This document shows, in pieces, positions 13,307 to 20,045 of a DNA stretch of 22,562 bases. The stretch lies in the IMG/VR virus record IMGVR_UViG_3300043444_000442, positions 1-22,562 of that record, one strand, 5' to 3'. The notes under the pieces were generated by a model, which was given only the letters and a program-made list of their open reading frames with translations, searched no databases and had not been told where the DNA came from. Position 1 is the stretch's first letter; every line of letters starts with the position of its first letter. Source of the DNA: a virus. The position numbers and the translations under genes were made by a program.

Positions 13307-15244
13307 ATGAACATCATTGAATTTATTGCACAAGACGTTTTTGACAAAGTTCGCGGCCGCTTCACTAATTTAGAAATGGGCGACGATCAGGGTACAATTA
13401 CAACTAACCCCAAAGACGCACGATTTTTTGACTTTGATTTTGTCATAGAGGGCAACAATCTAGGTCGTGTCAGCGTTTCTATTCATGAGCTAGGAACATT
13501 GAAAATCTTCTATAGCCAAGGAATTACAGAAGACGTTGATACAGTTACACTTAACGAGTGGTATGAATTTTTAAGAGAAATGCGATATTTTGCCAAGCGC
13601 AGAATGTTGCGTTTTGACACACGAGATATTACTAAGAGTAATTTGAACAAGAACGACTTTCAGTATCTTGCACAAACAGGAACTAAGGAAAATACTATGA
13701 ATGAATCTGCAATGATTGCACGTGGTCCAAAGACCAGCATGAGAAAATTAGAAAATACACGTCTAATTGTACGCCACTCTAAAGCAATCGATGAAACACA
13801 AAAAGGTGCAAGAAGCCGCAACATTAATGCACTATTCATTGAAAATTCGGACGGAGAGCGTTTCAAGTATCCATTCATACACTTAGCTGGTGCAAAGGCT
13901 ATGCAACGTCACGTAGCTAACGGCGGCCGCCCTTATGACGAAGCCGGTAAAGAAATTATTAACCTAAGTGAAAAAGTTAGTCAATTAGTTGCATTCAAAC
14001 GTCACGTTGGACATCACGACGGAATGAATACAGAAGTTAATGAGATTTTAGAACGCAGTCAAGGTAAGTTAAACGAACTTAGAAAAACAATTGAATGTCT
14101 GAGCGGACAAAAGTTTTACGAGCAATGGATTTCTGAACTACAGCCTAGTGAAGATGACGGATTTGTACTTGACCAAGCAACTATGGAAGACTACAAAGAC
14201 AAATTTACACAAAAGAATTTTAAAGAAGATCTAACTCAATATTTCCCACTAATTCATAAAATTATGCAAGAAGCCGGAGAAATTGATCTTACACAAGTAG
14301 CACAGTCATTCAATAATCTAGACGAAACAATGGATGACGATTCTGTTGATCCGTTCGCTGCATTTGAGTCTTGGACAGTAGCAGTTACTGAAGGAACACT
14401 AGAGCCAGATACAATTATGGCTCTTAAAGATTTACTAGACAGTGGCTTGACTTACGGTGGCCCAGATGCAACTGGCGCAATAGAAGCATTACAGGGCATT
14501 GGCGTTCATAACGAAACATTAGAAAAAGCATTAGCAGCAAACGCAGAATTAAATCCAGAAGGTGATCCTAAAGAAATCATCATGTCTTGGTTAATGAAAG
14601 ACGATCCAGAAGCAGCTCAAGAATTGGGTGCGGCTGAACAACCTGTACCGGCAGCACCGGCTCCTGCACCTGCTGTAGATCCTGCGGCAGCACCGCAACA
14701 ACCTGTAGCAGAATCTCCAGAAGATCGCACAAGCTATCAAGTGGCAAAAATTTTATTTGATAAAGGCATCAAATACGATTCGGCAAAAGAAGATGATCTA
14801 ATTAGTGCCATTGGAATGATTCTAATAAAAGAATTTAATATGAGTCCAAAGCAGGCAAGATATATGATCAGTTACGATGAAGACTTTGTTTCTGACACAC
14901 TTGGCGAATTAGGACACATGGACAAAGAAATGCCCGAAGAAGGAGAAGACATGGAAAATGCAGAAAGCAAACCAGAAGGTCATACTCCGTCTATGAAAGA
15001 AATTGTAGAATTTATCAAACCGTTCTACAATAAACACGCAGCCGAACAAGGATTAGGCGAGTGGCGTAAAGGACCGACTGAGCTAGGTATTATGGCCGGC
15101 AAACAGTTTGGTGATCATGTTGGCAAACTAGTTGAAAAGTATGTCGAGCAAATGCAGGCGAAGACTGAAGCAATGCGTGGGCAACAGGCAGTAGCTCAGC
15201 AATTTGAAGACATTAAGCGCCTAGCAGGGCTTTCAAAAATTTAA
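13307..15244 (+). CDS. Large acidic protein of unknown function, probably virion-related
   Basis: A 645-residue protein not recognised as any T4 product. The N-terminal region (about 1-120) is a compact-looking domain with alternating strands. Residues about 130-270 contain a basic, conserved-looking stretch, 'RLIVRHSKAIDETQKGARSRNINALFIENSDGERFKYP' then 'GAKAMQRHVANGGRPYDEAGKEI'. Residues about 340-450 are acidic helices. A Pro/Ala linker (about 446-475) leads to a second helical domain with 'AKILFDKGIKYDSAKEDDLISAIGMILIKEFNMSPKQARYM'. The C-terminus is a charged helical region ending 'FEDIKRLAGLSKI'. It follows gp17 by 11 nt with its own late-like box and no ribosome-binding site. Late expression and position suggest a structural or assembly protein; that is inference. 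Confidence 0.8.
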   Translation: MNIIEFIAQDVFDKVRGRFTNLEMGDDQGTITTNPKDARFFDFDFVIEGNNLGRVSVSIHELGTLKIFYSQGITEDVDTVTLNEWYEFLREMRYFAKRRMLRFDTRDITKSNLNKNDFQYLAQTGTKENTMNESAMIARGPKTSMRKLENTRLIVRHSKAIDETQKGARSRNINALFIENSDGERFKYPFIHLAGAKAMQRHVANGGRPYDEAGKEIINLSEKVSQLVAFKRHVGHHDGMNTEVNEILERSQGKLNELRKTIECLSGQKFYEQWISELQPSEDDGFVLDQATMEDYKDKFTQKNFKEDLTQYFPLIHKIMQEAGEIDLTQVAQSFNNLDETMDDDSVDPFAAFESWTVAVTEGTLEPDTIMALKDLLDSGLTYGGPDATGAIEALQGIGVHNETLEKALAANAELNPEGDPKEIIMSWLMKDDPEAAQELGAAEQPVPAAPAPAPAVDPAAAPQQPVAESPEDRTSYQVAKILFDKGIKYDSAKEDDLISAIGMILIKEFNMSPKQARYMISYDEDFVSDTLGELGHMDKEMPEEGEDMENAESKPEGHTPSMKEIVEFIKPFYNKHAAEQGLGEWRKGPTELGIMAGKQFGDHVGKLVEKYVEQMQAKTEAMRGQQAVAQQFEDIKRLAGLSKI

Positions 15245-15251
15245 ATCAACT

Positions 15252-15289
15252 AGACCTCACAAGATAATTATATAAAATTTGTGAGGTCT
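15252..15289 (+). promoter_or_regulatory. Hairpin covering the methyltransferase ribosome-binding site
   Basis: An 11-bp perfect inverted repeat, AGACCTCACAA (15252-15262) and TTGTGAGGTCT (15279-15289), flanks a 16-nt AT-rich loop containing TATAAAAT. The right arm contains GAGG and ends one base before the ATG at 15291, so a folded RNA would hide the ribosome-binding site. No T run follows, so it is not a standard terminator. It could instead be an operator flanking a -10 element. Confidence 0.55.
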
Positions 15290-15290
15290 T

Positions 15291-15953
15291 ATGATTAAAA
15301 AATTAGAATCGTTTGAGTACGATTTTCACGGCGATCTGTTTATTGACATTGGCGGAAATGTAGGCATGTGGTCGTCCGCAGTATATGATGATTACAAGAA
15401 GATTGTTTTCGTTGAGCCATCGTCAGAAGCAATGGATGCTGCCAAAACCAAAATAAATGATCAGCAGAATAAGGTTAAGTTCTTAAAAAACATCTGTTCA
15501 AATGAACTAGGAGTGGAAAAATCAATCCACACACCTTCGGCTGATTCCGGTCAATTTTCTGTATTCGGAAAAGATTTATATTCCGAACTTGACCGATCCG
15601 AAGAAAATATCAAAACTATTACACTTGACAGTTTAATTCCAGAAGCAACTGCTGGAGATAGAGTACTGGTAAAAATTGATACTGAAGGTAGTGACTTAGA
15701 TGTTATTTTAGGTGGTAAAGAATTCATCAAACAATTTAAACCTACACTAGCAATTGAATTCCATTTTCACATGTACTTTGACGATGCCAAATACGAAGAA
15801 GTGGTAAATTTCTTAAATGACCTTGGGTATGTTGTAACAGAATATAAGTTTCCAGGATACGCAGGCGAGCCCTACAGAGTATTTGACGGCAAGCATAATG
15901 GTAAAGAAATGTACGATCTTCATTATCACATGTTGGCAGAACCTAGTCAATAA
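15291..15953 (+). CDS. FkbM-family SAM-dependent methyltransferase
   Basis: A 220-residue class I methyltransferase. Motif I is FIDIGGNVGMWS (17-28), binding S-adenosylmethionine; the acidic residue after strand 2 is E42 in 'FVEPS'. The FkbM signature is 'VLVKIDTEGSDLDVILGG' (125-142) followed by 'PTLAIEFHFHMYF' (151-163). FkbM enzymes usually O-methylate sugars or small molecules; the substrate here is unknown. Candidates include phage or host glycans, or lipid or cell-surface sugars altered during infection. It lies alone between the late virion block and the replication block, with a hairpin over its start and a strong terminator after it. This is the layout of a self-contained acquired gene. 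No signal peptide or membrane segment is seen. Confidence 0.88.
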   Translation: MIKKLESFEYDFHGDLFIDIGGNVGMWSSAVYDDYKKIVFVEPSSEAMDAAKTKINDQQNKVKFLKNICSNELGVEKSIHTPSADSGQFSVFGKDLYSELDRSEENIKTITLDSLIPEATAGDRVLVKIDTEGSDLDVILGGKEFIKQFKPTLAIEFHFHMYFDDAKYEEVVNFLNDLGYVVTEYKFPGYAGEPYRVFDGKHNGKEMYDLHYHMLAEPSQ

Positions 15954-15976
15954 TTTAAGCCATTTAGGTTGCAATG

Positions 15977-15983
15977 ATAAATA
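15977..15983 (+). promoter_or_regulatory. Late-like box immediately before a terminator
   Basis: ATAAATA abuts the left arm of the terminator at 15983. A transcript started here would end almost at once. It may be a chance match or a decoy. Confidence 0.25.
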
Positions 15984-16017
15984 AAACTGTGCATACTAAA
16001 CACATGCACAGTTTTTC
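15983..16017 (+). terminator. Intrinsic terminator between the late and replication blocks
   Basis: Stem AAAACTGTGCAT (15983-15994) pairs with ATGCACAGTTTT (16004-16015) over a 9-nt loop, followed by further T-rich sequence to 16022. It ends transcription after the methyltransferase and insulates gp32. Confidence 0.9.
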
Positions 16018-16077
16018 TTTTTAGTCAGTGGGCTTTAAAGAAGAGGCATAATAAAAACATTTTAAGGAAAAATCATT

Positions 16078-17064
16078 ATGGCAACTTTAGCAGAAATCCG
16101 AGCAAAACTTCAACAAGCATCTCAACAAAACGGCGGTGGCTCGACCGGCGGAGACAACGCAATTTACCCCCATTGGAATATCGCAGAAGGACAAACAGCA
16201 ACAGTTCGTTTTGTCGCGGATGCAGACCCTAACAACACTTTCTTCTGGATTGAACGTGCAATGATCAAATTGCCATTCGCCGGAGTTAAAGGCGAAGCCA
16301 ATTCCAAGCCTGTGACTGTGCAAGTCCCATGTATGGAAATGTGGGGCGAAACATGTCCTATTCTTACAGAAGTTCGTCCTTGGTTCAAGGACAAGAGCCT
16401 AGAAGAAATGGGTCGTAAATACTGGAAAAAGAAGAGTTACCTCTTCCAAGGCTTTGTAGTCGATAGCCAGTACAAGGAAGATGGAAAACTTCCAGAAAAT
16501 CCAATTCGCCGATTCATCATCGGTAGTCAAATCTTCAACATTATCAAGGCAGCTCTGCTTGACCCTGATATGGAAGAATTGCCAACAGACACCCTTCGCG
16601 GTGTTGATTTCCGCATTGTTAAAACTAGCAAGGGCGGATACGCAGACTACTCTACATCCAACTGGGCTCGTCGCGAACGTGCTCTAAATGATGAAGAACA
16701 GTCGGCTCTTACTCAGTACGGCGCCTTCAATCTCAAGGACTTCTTACCTAAGAAGCCAGGTGAAGTTGAACTCAAAGTCATGAAAGAAATGTTTGAGGCA
16801 TCAGTTGATGGCGAAGCATTTGACATGGAACGTTGGGGTCAATACTTTAAGCCAAGTGGCTACAACGCACCAGCAGGTTCTTCTGCTCCTGCGGCAGCAC
16901 CAAAGGCAGCACCTGCACCTGCTCCAGTAGCAGAAAGCGCAGATGACGCACCTTGGGAAGAACCAAAGGCGGCAGCACCTGCTCCAGCAAGTTCCGGTGG
17001 TAGTGAAGCATCCAGCCGTGCTCAGGACATCCTAGCAAAAATCAAAGCCCGTTCTGGTCAATAA
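16078..17064 (+). CDS. gp32: Single-stranded DNA-binding protein gp32
   Basis: Coats single-stranded DNA during replication, recombination and repair. The 328-residue product (T4 gp32 is 301) has a short N-terminal helix (MATLAEIRAKLQQ), probably the cooperativity arm, and a Gly/Ser linker. The OB-fold core (about 28-255) carries 'WNIAEGQTATVRFVADAD', 'PCMEMWGETCPI', 'YLFQGFVVDSQYKEDGK' and 'ENPIRRFIIGSQIFNII'. Only two cysteines (C85, C93) stand where T4 has H64-C77-C87-C90, so the zinc site looks incomplete. The C-terminus is a Pro/Ala linker (264-305) with a small acidic patch (SADDAPWEE) and a final basic helix 'AQDILAKIKARSGQ', unlike the long acidic T4 tail. TAAGGA serves as ribosome-binding site. 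CATAAT at 16047-16052 may be a -10 element, without a clear -35. Confidence 0.93.
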   Translation: MATLAEIRAKLQQASQQNGGGSTGGDNAIYPHWNIAEGQTATVRFVADADPNNTFFWIERAMIKLPFAGVKGEANSKPVTVQVPCMEMWGETCPILTEVRPWFKDKSLEEMGRKYWKKKSYLFQGFVVDSQYKEDGKLPENPIRRFIIGSQIFNIIKAALLDPDMEELPTDTLRGVDFRIVKTSKGGYADYSTSNWARRERALNDEEQSALTQYGAFNLKDFLPKKPGEVELKVMKEMFEASVDGEAFDMERWGQYFKPSGYNAPAGSSAPAAAPKAAPAPAPVAESADDAPWEEPKAAAPAPASSGGSEASSRAQDILAKIKARSGQ

Positions 17065-17067
17065 TTT

Positions 17068-17074
17068 AGGAGGT
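17068..17074 (+). promoter_or_regulatory. Perfect Shine-Dalgarno for uvsX
   Basis: AGGAGGT, 4 nt before the uvsX ATG at 17079. It is the strongest ribosome-binding site in the window and contrasts with the late genes that have none. Confidence 0.8.
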
Positions 17075-17078
17075 CAAT

Positions 17079-18134
17079 ATGGCTAAAGCATTTGACATTT
17101 CTAAGTTTCGTAAATCTATCACCAAGTCTATCGACGGCTTAGGTATTGGATTTAACGACCCTACTGACTGGATCAGTACTGGAAACTATGCTCTTAACTA
17201 TTTGATCTCGGGGGACTTCAACAAGGGAGTCCCCCTTGGCAAAGTTACAGTGTTTGCAGGTGAGTCTGGCGCAGGTAAATCGTATATCTGTTCCGGAAAC
17301 ATTATCAAGAACGCACAAGAGCAGGGCATCTATGTTATCTTAGTTGATAGCGAAAACGCACTTGACCAAGCATGGTTAGAGGCGCTAGGTGTAGATACAA
17401 GCGATGATAAGTTGCTAAAACTCAACATGGCAATGATTGACGACGTGGCAAAAACCATTAGTGAATTCATGAAAGAGTATAAGGCAATGCCTCAGGAAGA
17501 ACGTCCCAAAGTTTTGTTTGTCATAGACAGTCTTGGTATGTTACTGACCCCTACTGACTTGAATCAGTTTGAAGCGGGCGACCTAAAAGGTGACATGGGC
17601 CGTAAGCCTAAGGCATTGACTGCATTGGTTCGTAACTGTGTTAATATGTTTGGTTCGTATAATGTTGGTTTGGTCTGTACCAATCACACATACGCAAGCC
17701 AAGACATGTTTGACCCGGATGATAAAATCAGTGGTGGTCAAGGCTTTATCTATGCCAGTTCCATTGTTGTTGCTATGCGTAAGCTCAAACTTAAAGTTGA
17801 TGCAGACGGCAACAAAACTTCTGAAGTACATGGTATTCGTTCAGCATGTAAAATCATGAAAACACGTTATGCCAAACCTTTTGAAGCTGTTCAGGTTGAG
17901 ATTCCTTATACAACAGGTATGAGTCCCACAAGCGGACTAGTTGATCTGTTTGAAGCAAAAGGTGTCTTGACAAAAAGCGGAAATAAGCTACAATATGTAA
18001 GCAAAGAGACCGGCGAAGTTCATTCAGAATTTCGTAAAAACTGGACAGAAGATAAATTAAAGGTCATTATGGACGAGTGGGATGAAACTATTGTTATTCC
18101 TGCTCCAACAGATGAAGTAACCGAGGAAGCATAA
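17079..18134 (+). CDS. uvsX: UvsX recombinase (RecA/Rad51 family)
   Basis: Strand-exchange ATPase that forms filaments on single-stranded DNA for recombination-dependent replication and repair. The 351-residue product has Walker A GESGAGKS (61-68), 'VILVDSENALDQAW' (86-99), Walker B VLFVIDSLGML (145-155) and 'CTNHTYASQDMFDPDDKISGGQG' (200-222), covering the L2 DNA-binding region. The length is close to T4 UvsX (about 390). The C-terminus is acidic (DEWDETIV...TDEVTEEA). It follows gp32 by 14 nt with a perfect ribosome-binding site. Its stop overlaps the next start as TAATG. Known partners in T4 are gp32, UvsY and Dda. Confidence 0.96.
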   Translation: MAKAFDISKFRKSITKSIDGLGIGFNDPTDWISTGNYALNYLISGDFNKGVPLGKVTVFAGESGAGKSYICSGNIIKNAQEQGIYVILVDSENALDQAWLEALGVDTSDDKLLKLNMAMIDDVAKTISEFMKEYKAMPQEERPKVLFVIDSLGMLLTPTDLNQFEAGDLKGDMGRKPKALTALVRNCVNMFGSYNVGLVCTNHTYASQDMFDPDDKISGGQGFIYASSIVVAMRKLKLKVDADGNKTSEVHGIRSACKIMKTRYAKPFEAVQVEIPYTTGMSPTSGLVDLFEAKGVLTKSGNKLQYVSKETGEVHSEFRKNWTEDKLKVIMDEWDETIVIPAPTDEVTEEA

Positions 18135-18385
18135 TGGATGAAAGTCTAATCATGGAGATCTGGGATACTTTCCGCGAGTATATCTCAGACAAAAACAAGG
18201 AAGTAGCGGCACATCAGTATGTCGATTACCTTTTAGGTAAAGATATTGAGGTTCCTGCACTCGAAGCGCTCATGGGGTATGACCCTCATCTCGACATTGC
18301 CATCAAGGCAGTAGTTGATGAGCAAGCTGAGTGGAGCGAAGACGAGGCCGAAGGCGATTACTACGACGAAGACGAGGATTATTAA
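18134..18385 (+). CDS. Small acidic protein between uvsX and uvsY
   Basis: An 83-residue protein joined on both sides by TAATG overlaps to uvsX and uvsY, implying coupled translation with the recombination genes. Residues about 1-60 are predicted helical ('LIMEIWDTFREYISDKNKEVAAHQYVDYLLGKDIEVPALEALMG'). The last 18 residues (EWSEDEAEGDYYDEDEDY) are almost entirely acidic or Tyr and could mimic DNA or bind basic surfaces of UvsX, UvsY or gp32. No T4 equivalent is recognised; T4 has genes 40 and 41 after uvsX. Function unknown; a recombination accessory role is inferred from position only. Confidence 0.8.
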   Translation: MDESLIMEIWDTFREYISDKNKEVAAHQYVDYLLGKDIEVPALEALMGYDPHLDIAIKAVVDEQAEWSEDEAEGDYYDEDEDY

Positions 18386-18840
18386 TGAATTGGTACAGCA
18401 AAGTAAGCAAGGATATTGCTCACTTACCAGGCTGTATTGATTATTACTACTCTGAGTTAGAAGAAGCTAAGAAAGAGGTCAAGATCTACGGAAACGTGGA
18501 GAAGGCCTCTGCTTCTTTGCCAGGCATTGTAGCGCATAGATTCAATCAACTCCAAGAAATTGAAGGTATCCTTGAATATTTGAACATAGAGTTGCGACGA
18601 CTCAAGTCTAAGACGTTTAAAAAATATTTAGAAAACTATCAGAGAGCATTAAGCTCAAGAGATGTCGAAAAATATGTCGAAGGCGAAGCAGATGTTGTTG
18701 ATATGGAGAAAATCATCAACGAATTTGCTCTACTACGCAACCAATGGTTAGGTATAATCAAGGGACTAGACATTAAACAGTGGCAGGTAAGCAATATTAT
18801 TAAACTCCGTACAGCAGGTATGGAAGATGTGACGATATAA
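18385..18840 (+). CDS. uvsY: UvsY-like recombination mediator
   Basis: In T4, UvsY loads UvsX onto gp32-coated DNA. This 151-residue protein starts MNWYSKVSKDIAHLP and is helical throughout, with 'LEEAKKEVKIYGNVEKASASLPGIVAHRFNQLQEIEGILEYLNIELRRLKSKTFKKYLENYQRALSSRDVEKYVEGE' and a C-terminal 'LLRNQWLGIIKGLDIKQWQVSNIIKLRTAGMED'. The length and layout match T4 UvsY (137), whose C-terminus 'YWGILLDFCSGALDAIKSRGFAIKHIQDMRA' aligns in pattern. A longer frame from 18331 would add an Arg-rich leader that is merely the out-of-frame reading of the acidic tail upstream, so ATG 18385 (TAATG overlap) is chosen. Context between uvsX and uvsW supports the call. Confidence 0.85.
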   Translation: MNWYSKVSKDIAHLPGCIDYYYSELEEAKKEVKIYGNVEKASASLPGIVAHRFNQLQEIEGILEYLNIELRRLKSKTFKKYLENYQRALSSRDVEKYVEGEADVVDMEKIINEFALLRNQWLGIIKGLDIKQWQVSNIIKLRTAGMEDVTI

Positions 18841-18842
18841 TC

Positions 18843-20045
18843 ATGAAACTATACATCGAAGACCTAATTTGCAGGCTTGGGAACTCTGGACAATACATGT
18901 TCGACCCAGAAATTTCTCTCTGGGACATGGATAAGAAGGTTGTTACCAGCTTGGCTCAAAATCCCTCCATTGGAAAAGGATTTACTGAGAAGCAACGAGC
19001 TCTTGTTTTGAGACTTTGTCAAAAATACAGGAATCAATTGGCCATGTACTTAGGTGCAGATGCACATGATGCACTAGACAATCCGGAATTTAGATTTCCC
19101 ATAGTCGAACCGGCGACCTATGAAAAGAGCATTACGGTCCGAGACAAGGAAATTGTGGTAAAATTCCCCTATAATGAAGATCTGGTGTCAAAAATCAGAA
19201 AATATAGGGACCTGCATCACATGAAGCTTTGTGAGTGGGACGCTGATAACAAGGTATGGAAGTTTGCTCTCGAAGAATCTAACATCCATTGGATTGCCTA
19301 TAACATTGTAAATCTCGGCTTTACAGTGGATGAAGAGTTTGCCCGCTATTTTGACGAAATTTCCGAAATTTTAGAGAAAATTGAAGATCATTTGCCCATG
19401 GTGGTACATGACGGTGAGAAGTTTTCATTCATCAACACGCATCATACCATTCCACAGCCGACATCTAATGATGTTGCAGAAACACTGCTATTGGCCAAAT
19501 ACTACGGAATTTCAACATGGGACGAAAATGTCGAAAAATTGATGGAAAATGCAAATTTTTCGCCTGTTTTGACTTCATTTTTGCAAGAATCGAGACCAAA
19601 TAGTCTAGAATTCGACCTGAATGAAAATCCCGTTGATCAACTATCAACCCTGTTCAAACATAATTTGCCAGCTTTGATCGTTATTCCAGGATACAATGAA
19701 TTCTTTTCACTAAAGGCCTGGGCTTTGTGGTTAAAAAAGCAAGGAATTCCTGAAAAAGACATCAGTGTGTTGTTTAGATTGCCTAACAGTACAGGCAACT
19801 TGTTGAATGAATTTATTAAACAAGAAAATTTAAACAACCCCTTGGACGAAAATACCAAGGTAGTTTTTGTTAGTCAAAAGATTCCTAAGCCATTGATTAA
19901 ATCTGGCATAGATTTTAAACTAATATTGAATTTAGGCAGTTTGTCAGGGGTGCATTACAGCATCAGCACCTACTTAGACAATCGCCCAGATGTTATAAGA
20001 TATACAGATAAGAATAAAACAGGATATCAGTTTGGCCTATTGTAA
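18843..20045 (+). CDS. 400-residue unknown, HARP-like, coupled to uvsW
   Basis: Not recognised from T4. Residues about 1-90 form an N-terminal domain with 'GFTEKQRALVLRLCQKYRNQLA'. Residues about 98-165 ('EIVVKFPYNEDLVSKIRKYRDLHHMKLCEWDADNKVWKFALEESNIHWI') resemble the HARP/substrate-recognition domain of SMARCAL1-type annealing helicases. Residues about 268-390 ('LPALIVIPGYNEFFSLKAWALWLKKQGI...TKVVFVSQKIPKPLIKSGIDFKLILNLGSLSGVHYS') alternate strands and helices like a RecA-type domain. There is no Walker A, DExH or arginine-finger motif, so any ATPase domain is degenerate. It starts 2 nt after uvsY and overlaps the uvsW start by 14 nt. It may be a structural partner or DNA-recognition subunit for UvsW. 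The fold assignments are by eye. Confidence 0.75.
   Translation: MKLYIEDLICRLGNSGQYMFDPEISLWDMDKKVVTSLAQNPSIGKGFTEKQRALVLRLCQKYRNQLAMYLGADAHDALDNPEFRFPIVEPATYEKSITVRDKEIVVKFPYNEDLVSKIRKYRDLHHMKLCEWDADNKVWKFALEESNIHWIAYNIVNLGFTVDEEFARYFDEISEILEKIEDHLPMVVHDGEKFSFINTHHTIPQPTSNDVAETLLLAKYYGISTWDENVEKLMENANFSPVLTSFLQESRPNSLEFDLNENPVDQLSTLFKHNLPALIVIPGYNEFFSLKAWALWLKKQGIPEKDISVLFRLPNSTGNLLNEFIKQENLNNPLDENTKVVFVSQKIPKPLIKSGIDFKLILNLGSLSGVHYSISTYLDNRPDVIRYTDKNKTGYQFGLL

Noticed and set aside
14641-14705. Pro/Ala repeat in the 645-residue gene, similar to the gp32 linker
   Set aside because: Simple codon-level low complexity typical of flexible linkers; no DNA-level repeat unit that suggests recombination or CRISPR.
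18331-18384. Arg-rich N-terminal extension of UvsY
   Set aside because: The MERRRGRRRLLRRRRG leader is the +1-frame reading of the acidic tail codons of the previous gene; ATG 18385 forms a TAATG junction.
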